Part shown: in pieces, positions 1 to 7,747 of the stretch
Layout of the letters: the number at the start of each line of letters is the position of its first letter
Numbering within the stretch: position 1 is the stretch's first letter
DNA from: Variovorax sp. WS11
GTDB taxonomy: Bacteria > Pseudomonadota > Gammaproteobacteria > Burkholderiales > Burkholderiaceae_C
NCBI RefSeq assembly: GCF_010499245.1
Contig: NZ_JAAGOW010000001.1
Coordinates: forward strand, 2,046,001-2,110,000
Direction of reading: 5' to 3'
DNA length: 64,000 bases
Translations under genes and position numbers: made by a program
Notes under the pieces: generated by a model
Told to the model about the DNA's origin: nothing
Databases searched by the model: none
What the model saw: only the letters and a program-made list of their open reading frames with translations

Positions 1-2
1 GC

Positions 3-326
3 GCGACCGTGGCTCACGAGGTGGGCCCCGCCGAGTTGCGGCCCGGAGGCACGGTCTCCGGGCCCGTTCTCATGGCCACGGCCGACGTGGCGCTCTACGT
101 TGCGATCCTCGCTGAGATCGGCATCGTTCCCTTGACGGTGACGACCAGTCTGAACATCAACTTCCTTCGCAAGCCGGAGGCGGGGGCACGCGTCATCGGC
201 GTGTGCAAGCTCATCAAGCTGGGGCGCTCCCTGGCGGTGGGCGAGGTCAGCCTGTACTCGGAGGGGCGCAGCGACATCGTTGCCCATGCCGTGGGGACGT
301 ATTCCATTCCGGCACGGGCAACATGA
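3..326 (+). CDS. PaaI/4HBT hotdog-fold thioesterase, 5' end outside window
   Basis: The reading frame is open to the window edge, so only the C-terminal ~108 residues are visible; PaaI-type thioesterases are usually about 140 residues. The visible part fits the hotdog fold: a central helix region (ATADVALYVAIL), then strands resembling TTSLNINFLRKPEAG, a common pattern in PaaI/YdiI acyl-CoA thioesterases where the second half packs the dimer interface. Members hydrolyse acyl- or aryl-CoA thioesters in the cytosol. The substrate cannot be told from this fragment. The stop overlaps the region just before the next gene, suggesting co-transcription with the AHSA1-type protein. Confidence 0.75.
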   Translation, partial: ATVAHEVGPAELRPGGTVSGPVLMATADVALYVAILAEIGIVPLTVTTSLNINFLRKPEAGARVIGVCKLIKLGRSLAVGEVSLYSEGRSDIVAHAVGTYSIPARAT

Positions 327-349
327 GCCACGACACGAGGTCTCCACGT

Positions 350-799
350 ATGCGCAATGAATCAACCGACGAGCGAGCGTTCATCCATTCACGGCTCATC
401 GATGCGCCGCGCGAGCGCGTCTTCAAGGCTTTCTCCGAACCCGAACACCTCGCCCGGTGGTGGGGTCCCAACGGGTTCACCAGCACCTTCCAGACCTTCG
501 AGCTTCGGCCCGGTGGCCATTGGCGCTTCGTCATGCATGGGCCCGACGGCGCCGACTATCCAAACGAGAACGTCTTCATCGAGGTCGTGGCGCCGGAGCG
601 GCTGGTACTCGATCACCTCTCCGAGGACCACCACTTCTTGATGACGATCACCTTCACGCCTCAGGGAAACAAGACCCTGGTTGGCTGGCGGCAAGTGTTC
701 GACACCCCGGCTCACAAGGAGCGTATAGCGGGCGTCGTGGCCGAAGCCAACGAGCAGAATCTGACCCGCCTTGCCAATGAGGTCCTCAACGTCACGTAG
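350..799 (+). CDS. AHSA1/SRPBCC-domain protein
   Basis: A 149-residue START/SRPBCC-fold protein. It has the family hallmarks: LIDAPRERVFKAFSEPEHLARWWGP near the N-terminus, GGHWRFVMHGPDG in the middle, and the C-terminal helix after GWRQVFDTPA. Such proteins have a hydrophobic ligand pocket; functions range from polyketide cyclases to stress-associated proteins, so no specific role is assigned. I chose ATG at 350 because an ACGAGG-like ribosome site lies about 9 bases upstream. An in-frame ATG at 323 overlaps the stop of the upstream gene (ATGA) and is a fair alternative that would add nine residues. Confidence 0.8.
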   Translation: MRNESTDERAFIHSRLIDAPRERVFKAFSEPEHLARWWGPNGFTSTFQTFELRPGGHWRFVMHGPDGADYPNENVFIEVVAPERLVLDHLSEDHHFLMTITFTPQGNKTLVGWRQVFDTPAHKERIAGVVAEANEQNLTRLANEVLNVT

Positions 800-864
800 G
801 CGGTGCCATCACAAGCATCATCGGGTTGAAGCTGGCAGCATCTGCCTGAAGCACGTTGGCCGTC

Positions 865-1629
865 ATGATCACGACACCGTTCGTCAGTCACGTCACCCTG
901 CTCCGGGACAGGGTCGCGTCCTTCGATCGCTACCCGTTCAGCCTCCCCGCGGTGAAGGGCCTCGACCGCTTGGAGTTGCATCCAAAAATGACGGTTCTCG
1001 TCGGCGAGAACGGATCCGGCAAGTCAACGCTGCTCGAGGCCATCGCTGTGTCGCTCGGCTTCAATCCGGAAGGCGGCACCAAGAACTTTGCATTCGGTAC
1101 GAGAGCATCTCACTCCGAGCTGCACGAATTCCTTCGCGTAGCCAAAGGCATTCGGCGGCCTCGCAACGGCTTCTTTCTGCGCGCCGAAAGTTTCTTCAAT
1201 GTCGCAACAGAGATCGAGCGACTCGACGAGGAACCATCCTTCGGACCGCCGGTCATCAGTTCCTACGGTGGTCGGTCGCTTCACGAGCAGTCGCATGGGG
1301 AGTCTTTCCTCGCTTTGCTCACGAACCGCTTCGGCGGCCAAGGCCTGTACTTGCTTGACGAGCCTGAGGCTGCCCTGTCGCCTCAGCGCCAGCTCGCAGC
1401 GCTCTCACGCATTCACGACCTCATACTCGATGGATCGCAGTTCGTGATCGCCACACACTCCCCGATCCTGATGGCCTATCCCGATGCCCGGATCTATCAG
1501 TTGGCGAGCGATGGCATTGCGCCGATAGCGTACGAAGACACCGAGCACTTTCAAGTGACGCGGGACTTTCTCGCCGATCCGGCGAGAATGCTGCGCGTCC
1601 TTTTCGAGCGCGAACCAGATGACGCCTGA
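865..1629 (+). CDS. Stand-alone AAA/ABC-type ATPase (AAA_21-like)
   Basis: A soluble ATPase of 254 residues carrying a complete ABC-type nucleotide-binding set: Walker A GENGSGKS (about residues 47-54), a signature-like SHGES in place of LSGGQ, Walker B LYLLDEPEAALS, and H-loop ATHSPIL. No membrane segment or transporter partner is adjacent, so this is a cytosolic regulatory or DNA-associated ATPase rather than a transporter component. It resembles short AAA_21 proteins found alone in many proteobacteria, whose role is unknown. ATG at 865 is preferred; TTG at 856 is an in-frame alternative. No strong Shine-Dalgarno sequence is visible for either. Confidence 0.8.
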   Translation: MITTPFVSHVTLLRDRVASFDRYPFSLPAVKGLDRLELHPKMTVLVGENGSGKSTLLEAIAVSLGFNPEGGTKNFAFGTRASHSELHEFLRVAKGIRRPRNGFFLRAESFFNVATEIERLDEEPSFGPPVISSYGGRSLHEQSHGESFLALLTNRFGGQGLYLLDEPEAALSPQRQLAALSRIHDLILDGSQFVIATHSPILMAYPDARIYQLASDGIAPIAYEDTEHFQVTRDFLADPARMLRVLFEREPDDA

Positions 1630-1817
1630 CCCGTGGCGAGCGATGACATGACAGAAGGCGATCAGCCTCTTCGAACATGCATTGAATGCAAAGGCTCTCG
1701 CGCAGTGACGCCTCTCAACGCTCGTCGCCAAGTCGCGCCTGCGCCTTCCGACGGCTGAGCCGCCGCTTGGCAGCGGCGTAGACAATCCGGGTCCCGAATT
1801 GCAACGGAACTCCGCAC

Positions 1818-2339
1818 ATGACTCCCTCGCACCGCCGCCCCCAGGTCTGCGTTCTCGGCAGCGCCGAACCTGGCTCTGCTGCCCATGAGCTGGCAGGTGA
1901 AGCCGGGGCGCTGCTGGCACGCCTTGGCATCACCGTCGTCAGTGGCTGCGGAAGCCCGGCAACCAAGGTCGCCGCAGAGCGCGCCATCGAGGCCGGCGGC
2001 CTGGTGCTCAGCATCGTCCCGCCCGATGAGATGCCTCCGCCGGACTGGCCTGCGACGGTGGTCATCCCCTGCGGCATGGGCGATGCACGCAACCTGCTCA
2101 TGGCGCTTGCCGGAGACGCATGCATCGTCATCGGCGGGCGAGCAGGCACGATCTCCGAAGTCTGCCTGGCCTGGCTCCACAAGCGGCCGTTGCTGCCGCT
2201 GGTGGGCTGCGGCGGCTGGTCCGATGCACTGCCGTCGAATCCTCCGGATGAGCGGCAGAACTCACCCATCCTGCCTTGGGGCTCGGTCGCGGAGCTCGAG
2301 GCCCAGCTCCGGGGCCTGGGTCTGGTTCGGGCTCCGTAG
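1818..2339 (+). CDS. TIGR00725-like SLOG/LOG-family Rossmann protein
   Basis: A 173-residue Rossmannoid protein of the DprA/LOG (SLOG) group. It begins with a beta strand RPQVCVLGSAEPG and contains VVSGCGSPATKVAAERAIEAGG and a nucleotide-binding GGRAGTISEV motif at about residues 115-124, similar to the PGGxGTxxE of lysine-decarboxylase-like/LOG proteins. The first proline-glycine position is altered (IGGRAGT), as in the TIGR00725 subfamily, so LOG-type cytokinin phosphoribohydrolase activity should not be assumed. The gene is free-standing: 188 bases upstream hold no gene. Confidence 0.7.
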   Translation: MTPSHRRPQVCVLGSAEPGSAAHELAGEAGALLARLGITVVSGCGSPATKVAAERAIEAGGLVLSIVPPDEMPPPDWPATVVIPCGMGDARNLLMALAGDACIVIGGRAGTISEVCLAWLHKRPLLPLVGCGGWSDALPSNPPDERQNSPILPWGSVAELEAQLRGLGLVRAP

Positions 2340-2394
2340 CGGGCGCATGAAGCGCTCAGGGCCGATCGAAGGGCCGGTGCCCTTACCCCCGCCG

Positions 2395-2409
2395 TCTCCC
2401 AAAGGGAGA
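2395..2409. repeat. Dispersed intergenic palindrome, copy 1 (short)
   Basis: TCTCCC-aaa-GGGAGA, a degenerate copy of the CTCCC-TCTCCC/GGGAGAGGGAG palindrome also present near 10438 and 57596. It sits between the 3' ends of two convergent genes and ends six bases before the proQ-like stop codon. Its position suggests a short bidirectional terminator or REP-like element. Confidence 0.5.
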
Positions 2410-2414
2410 GGAAG

Positions 2415-3134
2415 TCAAACGGGGTCCGAGGTCTCGGGACGCGCTCGCGCGGCGGCCAGCGTTCGCTTCACCTCCGCCGGATCCATCCCGTACATCTCCG
2501 CGAACTCGGCGACGCTGCGCCCGCTGGCCTCGAAGGCCCGGCGCAACGCCTCGCGCTTGGCGTTGCGCGCGCCCAGCTCGGCGAAGGCCTCGTCGAGCAC
2601 GGCGTTGGCGGTCTCGTCGTTGCTGCGCACGACGAGCATGTAGTCTTCGCGCGAGAGGCCCGAGGCCTCGATGGCCTCCATCAGGCGCGCACGCAGCTGC
2701 GGGCGCAGGTCTTCGGCGCTGCGCGCCTGGCGCCGGCGGAACACCTCGAGGATGGCGTGGTGCACATGCTCGGGGGCCACCGGGTCGACCGGCACGGCGT
2801 TCAAGTCATGGCGCTGCTTGCCCGAAGCCACGGCCTCCAAGTAGCGGGTCGAGCGCGCATGCAGGCCGAGCGCGATCTTCAGGTCCTCGCGCTTGAATTC
2901 GTCGGGGTGCAGCGCCAGCAGGTCCTCAAACACGCCGAGCTTGAGCGGCAGGAAGCGCGCGCCGAACATCTTCGGATAGAGCTCGAAAAGGCGCTCGAGC
3001 ACAGGATTCACCTTGCGTGCCGGCGATGGCGCGCCCTTCGGCGCCTGGGCCTGCCGGGCCTGGGTCTTCTTCTTGCGGCGTGCGGGGGTGCCTTCCTTCT
3101 CGGCGGCGGTCGGTGCGGGAACGGTGTCGGTCAT
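2415..3134 (-). CDS. ProQ/FinO-family RNA chaperone
   Basis: A 239-residue protein with a Lys/Arg/Ala/Pro-rich disordered N-terminus (about residues 1-40), a ProQ/FINO RNA-binding domain (about 40-150, with FELYPKMFGARFLPLKLGVF, LKIALGLHARSTRYLEAV and HDLNAVPV), and a C-terminal helical extension. This family binds structured RNA and 3' terminators and matches sRNAs to mRNAs. The extension contains SGLSREDYMLVVRSNDETANAVLDE, and a second segment (SVAEFAEMYGMDPAEVKRTL) that looks helix-turn-helix-like; this is not part of E. coli ProQ. Start: ATG at 3134 (MTDTVPAP); longer in-frame starts upstream give unlikely basic sequence. Confidence 0.88.
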   Translation of the reverse strand: MTDTVPAPTAAEKEGTPARRKKKTQARQAQAPKGAPSPARKVNPVLERLFELYPKMFGARFLPLKLGVFEDLLALHPDEFKREDLKIALGLHARSTRYLEAVASGKQRHDLNAVPVDPVAPEHVHHAILEVFRRRQARSAEDLRPQLRARLMEAIEASGLSREDYMLVVRSNDETANAVLDEAFAELGARNAKREALRRAFEASGRSVAEFAEMYGMDPAEVKRTLAAARARPETSDPV

Positions 3135-3320
3135 CGAAGCTTTTTTCTGCAAAACGGTTGCCCGGACTGTAATGCCGCGCCGGACCCTCGTGGTCTCGCT
3201 CCTACAGGACGCCGCGCCGACCACCGACCCGGCAGGCGCAAACGGAGCGCCTAAGTTGGACGCAGTCGGTCACCGAGCCGGCATTTCCCTTTGCACCTCA
3301 GCACCCTCAAGGAGTCATCA

Positions 3321-3623
3321 ATGAACGCACGCAAGCATCTTCTCGCCGTCCTAGCCCTGGGCGCCAGTGGCTTCGCCTTTGCCCAGAGCACGGCGCCGAC
3401 GGTCTCACCGCCCGCCACGACACAGCAGAGCCAGGCCGGCACCCCGATGGAATCGAGCACCGTAGCCCAGGCCAGCCCCAGCCAGAGCACAAGCCCCGGC
3501 ACGACGACCCCGAGCCAGGCGCCCGCGGCCATGCCCTCGACGACCCCCGACACCAGCAGCACGCCAGCGGCGCAACCGCAGACGACAGAGCCGATGCGCC
3601 CCGCCCGCGCGGACCGCAACTGA
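3321..3623 (+). CDS. Small secreted Pro/Ser/Thr-rich protein of unknown function
   Basis: A 100-residue predicted secreted protein. An N-terminal signal peptide is clear (MNARKHLLAVLALGASGFAFA, cleavage after AFA), followed by a low-complexity tail rich in Ser, Thr, Pro, Gln and Ala with no recognisable domain. AAGGAG lies 7 bases before ATG. A hairpin terminator follows the stop. Such disordered exported proteins are common in Burkholderiales; no function is proposed. Confidence 0.75.
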   Translation: MNARKHLLAVLALGASGFAFAQSTAPTVSPPATTQQSQAGTPMESSTVAQASPSQSTSPGTTTPSQAPAAMPSTTPDTSSTPAAQPQTTEPMRPARADRN

Positions 3624-3645
3624 GGACTTGGCGACCCAAGCAAGC

Positions 3646-3670
3646 AGCCGGGCCGCGTGCCCGGCTCTTT
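3646..3670 (+). terminator. Probable rho-independent terminator
   Basis: Perfect 8-bp stem AGCCGGGC/GCCCGGCT (3646-3653 with 3659-3666), 5-base loop, then CTTTCGT. It lies 22 bases after the secreted-protein stop codon. The weak T-run lowers confidence. Confidence 0.55.
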
Positions 3671-3695
3671 CGTGCCGCCCTGAGCCCATGCCCCG

Positions 3696-4304
3696 ATGAT
3701 GAAGAAACTGCTCGCGCAAGCCCTCCTCGGCCTCGCGGCGTGCGCCGCTTCGGCCGCGCCTGAAACGCCACCAGACATCCAGCGCTTCGCCCAGCGCGCG
3801 GTGGCCTCGGGCGACAGCGTGCAGCGCCCCTTCGCGGTGGTGGACAAGCGCCAGGCGCGCGTGTTTGTCTTCGGCGCCGATGGCCGCCTGCGCGGCACGG
3901 CACCGGTGCTGCTGGGGCTCGCCCACGGCGATCGCTCGGTGCCCGGCATCGGCGAGCGCCAGATGTCGGAGATCCGCCCCGAAGAACGCATCACACCGGC
4001 CGGCCGCTTCGTGTCCGAGCCGGGACGCAACCTGCAGGGCGAGGACATTACCTGGATCGACTACGGCGCAGCGGTCTCGATGCACCGCGTGCGCGCCACC
4101 AATCCGGCTGAGCGCCGGCTGGAACGCCTGGCGTCGCCCGGCGTCGACGACAACCGAATCTCTTACGGCTGCATCAACGTGCCGGCCGATTTCTACGACG
4201 CGCAGCTCAAGCCCGTCGTCGGTGCCGCGCGCGGCGTGGTCTATGTGCTGCCCGAGAGCGGGCCGGTTGGCGCGCTGTTCGAGTTCGCGGCCGACCCGCA
4301 CTGA
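3696..4304 (+). CDS. L,D-transpeptidase family (YkuD-type) exported protein
   Basis: A 202-residue exported protein: signal peptide at residues 1-20 (MMKKLLAQALLGLAACAASA), then a YkuD-like domain. The catalytic signature is present: H130 in VSMHRV, and SYGCINVP with the nucleophilic Cys at 159. Active YkuD enzymes form 3-3 crosslinks in peptidoglycan or attach lipoproteins. The domain is shorter than in ErfK/YbiS and carries no LysM module. In some related 'L,D-transpeptidase' annotations for Burkholderiales the function is unproven. Follows a terminator, so it has its own promoter. Confidence 0.8.
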   Translation: MMKKLLAQALLGLAACAASAAPETPPDIQRFAQRAVASGDSVQRPFAVVDKRQARVFVFGADGRLRGTAPVLLGLAHGDRSVPGIGERQMSEIRPEERITPAGRFVSEPGRNLQGEDITWIDYGAAVSMHRVRATNPAERRLERLASPGVDDNRISYGCINVPADFYDAQLKPVVGAARGVVYVLPESGPVGALFEFAADPH

Positions 4305-4310
4305 AGGCGC

Positions 4311-5243
4311 TCAAGATCGCTGCGCCGCCTCGGCCTCGGCGCGCAGCCAGCGCACGAAATCCTGCGCATCCGCATTCCCGGCCGCGCGGCGCGAGCTCTC
4401 GATGAAATAGGCCCGGCGCGAAGCCACATCCGTGCCGAAAGGCGCCACCAGGCTCCCGTTCTCCAGCAGATCGCGCAGCAGCGGCAGGCGGCCGATCACC
4501 ACGCCTTGGCCGGCCACCGCGGCCCCGACCGCGTCGGTGTACTGGGTGAAGCGCAAGGAATTCTTCATGCGCAGCTCGGTGAGCCCCATCACCTCGAGCC
4601 AGGGCTCCCAGTCGACCGTGGGAGCCTCGCTGTGCTTGGGCACATCGATGGTCAGCAGCGTCTGGTCGACCAGGTCGTCGGGCGAGCGCAGCTGCCCGGC
4701 GATGCTCGGCGCGCACAGCGGGATCACGGACTCCTCGAAGAGCGCGGGCCCGGTGCCGCGCTCGATGGGCACGAAGCGCACCGCCACGTCGATGCGGCTG
4801 CGCTCCAGGTCCAGCACCTCCAGCGTGGCCGACAGCCGCACGTCGACCCGCGGATGGTCCGCGGTGAAGCGGGAGAGCCGCGGGATCAGCCAGAAGGAAG
4901 CGAAGCCCGGCGTGCAGGTGATCGCAACTTGGCGCAGCATCGGTGCCGCCCGCAGCCGGGCGGTGGCGTCGCGCAGCCGCTCCAGGCTTTCGACCACCGC
5001 GCGCTGCAGCACGGCGCCGGCCTCGGTCAGCGCCAGGGCGCGATGGCGGCGCTCGAACAGCAACACGCCCAGGCTGGCCTCGAGCTGCTGGATTTGCCGG
5101 CTGACGGCCGATTGTGTGAGGAAGAGCTCGCCCGCCGCCTGCGTGAAGCTCAGCGTGCGGGCCGCGGCCTCGAAGCTGCGCAGCAGCTCCAGCGGCGGCA
5201 GCTCGGCGCCCGCGGGCAGGGGTTTCGCATTCTCTACACGCAT
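4311..5243 (-). CDS. LysR-family transcriptional regulator, GcvA-like
   Basis: A 310-residue LysR regulator: N-terminal winged helix-turn-helix (PPLELLRSFEAAARTLSFTQAAGELFLTQSAVSRQIQQLE pattern, with SFTQAAGELFLTQSAVSRQ the recognition part) and a C-terminal type 2 periplasmic-binding-like effector domain. The layout and helix-turn-helix sequence are those of the GcvA/AmpR subgroup. Start: ATG at 5243 (MRVENAK); the alternative start at 5297 would cover the intergenic control region. It is divergent from the DUF2917 gene with 83 bases between, so it probably regulates that gene and itself. The inducer is unknown. Confidence 0.9.
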   Translation of the reverse strand: MRVENAKPLPAGAELPPLELLRSFEAAARTLSFTQAAGELFLTQSAVSRQIQQLEASLGVLLFERRHRALALTEAGAVLQRAVVESLERLRDATARLRAAPMLRQVAITCTPGFASFWLIPRLSRFTADHPRVDVRLSATLEVLDLERSRIDVAVRFVPIERGTGPALFEESVIPLCAPSIAGQLRSPDDLVDQTLLTIDVPKHSEAPTVDWEPWLEVMGLTELRMKNSLRFTQYTDAVGAAVAGQGVVIGRLPLLRDLLENGSLVAPFGTDVASRRAYFIESSRRAAGNADAQDFVRWLRAEAEAAQRS

Positions 5244-5272
5244 GCTACGAGTTCCATTTGACCGTGTGACTA

Positions 5273-5307
5273 CGGCTCTCTGGCTCACTATATTCATTCC
5301 AGAGCCG
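5273..5307. promoter_or_regulatory. Inverted repeat in the LysR/DUF2917 divergent control region
   Basis: CGGCTCT (5273-5279) and AGAGCCG (5301-5307) form perfect 7-bp arms 21 bases apart; TATATT, a -10-like hexamer for the DUF2917 gene, lies between them (5289-5294). The position between divergent genes fits a LysR operator, although LysR boxes are more often T-N11-A. Confidence 0.4.
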
Positions 5308-5326
5308 AATGCAAAAGGAGTCCGCC

Positions 5327-5638
5327 ATGAACACCGCTACCAGCCGTTTCCACCTGAGCCTGGCCAAGCGCACCATCTTCACCCTGCCCGACGCCGCCGG
5401 CGTGGGCATCGAATGCCGCAGCGGCAGCGTGTGGGTCACGCTGGACCACGATCCGCGCGACATCGTGCTGGCACCGGGCGAGCGCTTCGAAGGCGACCAG
5501 CACCGGCGCATGCTGGTGTCGGCGCTCGAGCCCTCGTGCATCACCGTCTCGGGCTCGCGGCCCGCGGCGCTGCCGGTGCGGGAAGAGCCCGCGCGGTCGC
5601 CTTGGCGACTCTGGCCCCACGGGATGTCCCCGGCTTGA
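5327..5638 (+). CDS. DUF2917 domain protein
   Basis: A 103-residue protein. The domain with SLAKRTIFTLPDAAGVGIECRSGSVWVTLD, then DPRDIVLAPGERF and a hydroxy-rich C-terminus, is typical of DUF2917, a small cupin-like all-beta family restricted largely to beta- and gammaproteobacteria and commonly placed beside LysR regulators. Function unknown. AAAAGGAG lies 8 bases before the chosen ATG; an upstream in-frame ATG at 5309 overlaps the ribosome site and is rejected. A strong terminator follows about 50 bases after the stop. Confidence 0.8.
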   Translation: MNTATSRFHLSLAKRTIFTLPDAAGVGIECRSGSVWVTLDHDPRDIVLAPGERFEGDQHRRMLVSALEPSCITVSGSRPAALPVREEPARSPWRLWPHGMSPA

Positions 5639-5690
5639 CCTTGCAGCCCCGGGCGTTGAACCATCGACGCTCGTGGCCCTGACGCAGCGA

Positions 5691-5722
5691 CGCCGTCACC
5701 CCAGGTGACGGCGTTTTGCTTT
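5691..5722 (+). terminator. Rho-independent terminator after the DUF2917 gene
   Basis: Perfect 10-bp stem CGCCGTCACC/GGTGACGGCG (5691-5700 with 5704-5713), loop CCA, followed by TTTTGCTTTT. It separates the DUF2917 unit from the beta-oxidation operon. Confidence 0.85.
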
Positions 5723-5768
5723 TGGTTGCGCCGGCCATGGCTTTTTCTTCCCCGGACAAGGACATCAC

Positions 5769-6947
5769 ATGGCAGAGGCATACATTGTGGCCGCGACGCG
5801 CACCGCCGGCGGCCGCCGCGGCGGCAGGCTGGCGGGCTGGCATCCGGCCGACCTGGCGGCACAGGTGATCGACGCACTGGTCGCGAAAAGCGGCATCGAC
5901 GCGGCGGCGGTGGAGGACGTCATCCTCGGCTGCGTCAGCCAGGTCGGCCAGCAGGCCAGCAACGTGGGGCGCAACGCGGTGCTGGCGTCGAAGCTGCCCG
6001 AATCGGTGCCCGGCACTTCGGTCGACCGGCAGTGCGGCTCTTCGCAGCAGGCACTGCATTTCGCGGCGCAGGCCGTGATGTCGGGCAGCATGGACGCGGT
6101 GATCGCGGGCGGCGTCGAGAGCATGACGCGCGTGCCCATGTTCACGCCCAACGCGCTGCCGGCCAAGGCGGGCCTGGGTGGCTACACCAGCCCGGCCATG
6201 CAGCGCCGCTACCCGGGCGTGGAGTTCAGCCAGTTCACCGGCGCCGAGATGATCGCGAAGAACTACGGCATCACGAAGGAGGCGCTGGACCGCTATGCCT
6301 TCGAGACCCACCGGCGCGCGATCGCCGCGACCCGCGAGGGCGCCTTCGCCGGCGAGATCCTGCCGGTCGAGGCGCGCCTCGCCGACGGCAGCGCCGCGGG
6401 CGAGATGCACGCCGTGGACGAAGGCATCCGCTTCGATGTCACGCTGGAGGGCATCGCCGGCGTGAAGCTGATCGCCGAGGGCGGCCGCTGCACCGCCGCC
6501 ACGGCCAGCCAGATCTGCGATGGCGCCAGCGGCGTACTGGTGGTCAACGAACGCGGGCTGAAGGCGCTGGGCGTAAAGCCGCTTGCGCGCATCCATCACA
6601 TGAGCGTGCTGGGCCACGACCCGGTGATCATGCTGGAAGCACCCATTCCCGCCACGCAGCGCGCACTGCAGAAGGCCGGCCTGAAGATCGAGGGCATCGA
6701 TCTCTACGAGGTCAACGAAGCCTTTGCGCCGGTGCCCATCGCCTGGCTGCAGGCGCTGGGCGCCGACCCGGCTCGGCTCAACGTGAACGGCGGCGCGATC
6801 GCGCTGGGCCATCCGCTGGGCGCCTCGGGCACCAAGCTCATGACCACGCTGGTCCACGCACTGGGCCAGCGCGGCAAGCGCTATGGGCTGCAGACCATGT
6901 GCGAAGGCGGCGGCATGGCCAACGTGACGATCGTGGAGCGGCTCTGA
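5769..6947 (+). CDS. Acetyl-CoA C-acyltransferase (thiolase)
   Basis: A 392-residue cytosolic thiolase, full length for the degradative/biosynthetic family. Catalytic residues are visible: acyl-accepting C89 in DRQCGSSQQA, H348 in ALGHPLGASG, and C378 in TMCEGGGMA. It cleaves 3-ketoacyl-CoA with CoA, or condenses two acetyl-CoA; neighbours (enoyl-CoA hydratase, acyl-CoA dehydrogenase) favour a role in beta-oxidation. Its TGA overlaps the ATG of the next gene by one base, so the three genes form an operon with translational coupling. The long-substrate versus acetoacetyl-CoA preference cannot be read from sequence. Confidence 0.93.
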   Translation: MAEAYIVAATRTAGGRRGGRLAGWHPADLAAQVIDALVAKSGIDAAAVEDVILGCVSQVGQQASNVGRNAVLASKLPESVPGTSVDRQCGSSQQALHFAAQAVMSGSMDAVIAGGVESMTRVPMFTPNALPAKAGLGGYTSPAMQRRYPGVEFSQFTGAEMIAKNYGITKEALDRYAFETHRRAIAATREGAFAGEILPVEARLADGSAAGEMHAVDEGIRFDVTLEGIAGVKLIAEGGRCTAATASQICDGASGVLVVNERGLKALGVKPLARIHHMSVLGHDPVIMLEAPIPATQRALQKAGLKIEGIDLYEVNEAFAPVPIAWLQALGADPARLNVNGGAIALGHPLGASGTKLMTTLVHALGQRGKRYGLQTMCEGGGMANVTIVERL

Positions 6948-7747
6948 TGGCCGCCGTCCTCTGGGAAGCCAAAGAAGGCTTGGCGACGCTGACGCTGAAC
7001 CTGCCGGCCAAGCTCAACCCGATCGCGCTCGACCTGCAGCACGAGCTGCGCGCAGCGCTTGCCCGCGTGCGCGAGGACCGCGGCGTGCGCGCGGTGGTCC
7101 TCACCGCCGCCGGCAAGGCCTTCTGCGTGGGTGCGGACCTGAGCGCGATGCGCCCGCCCGAAGCCAACGAGACGCTGGGCGACCAGACGGCGAAGTGGAT
7201 GCAGTCGGTGAGCAACCCGCTGATCGAGGAGCTGCGCGCGCTGCCGGTGCCGGTGGTGTGCGCGGTCAACGGCGCCGCCGCGGGCGCCGGCGTGGGCCTC
7301 GCGCTGGCCGGCGACGTGACGATCGCGGCGAAGAGCGCCTACTTCTACCTGTCCTTCCTGCCGAAGCTCGGCATCGTGCCGGACCTGGGCTGCACCTGGA
7401 TCATTCCGCGGCTGGTGGGCCCGGCGCGCGCAATGGGCATGAGCTTGCTCGACGAGCGCCTGGGCGCCGAACGCGCGGCGCAGTGGGGGCTGATCTGGGC
7501 CTGCGTGGAAGACGATGTGCTGCTGCTCGAGGCGCAGCAGCTCGCGCAGCGCCTGGCGCGCTTGCCCGCGCATGCGGTGATCGAGGCGCGCCGCGCCTTC
7601 GAGGCGTCGGCGCGCCACACCCTGCCCGAGCAGCTGCACTACGAAAGCGAGCGCCAGCGCGAGCTCCTGAACCGTCCCAGCTTCGCCGAGGGCGTCGCCG
7701 CCTTCCTGCAGAAGCGCGCGCCGGAATTTCCGGGGAGACAAGCATGA
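6947..7747 (+). CDS. Enoyl-CoA hydratase/isomerase family protein
   Basis: A 266-residue crotonase-fold protein. The oxyanion-hole glycine motifs are present: FCVGADLSAM at about residues 58-67 and NGAAAGAGVGLALAGDVTIAA (about 104-125). Catalytic Glu positions typical of true hydratases are not obvious; the second segment has LPKLGIVPDLG, with Asp where hydratases have Glu, as in the PaaG/isomerase-like subgroup. It therefore may be an isomerase or a broad-substrate hydratase. TGATG overlap with the thiolase; ATGA overlap with the downstream acyl-CoA dehydrogenase. Confidence 0.88.
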   Translation: MAAVLWEAKEGLATLTLNLPAKLNPIALDLQHELRAALARVREDRGVRAVVLTAAGKAFCVGADLSAMRPPEANETLGDQTAKWMQSVSNPLIEELRALPVPVVCAVNGAAAGAGVGLALAGDVTIAAKSAYFYLSFLPKLGIVPDLGCTWIIPRLVGPARAMGMSLLDERLGAERAAQWGLIWACVEDDVLLLEAQQLAQRLARLPAHAVIEARRAFEASARHTLPEQLHYESERQRELLNRPSFAEGVAAFLQKRAPEFPGRQA

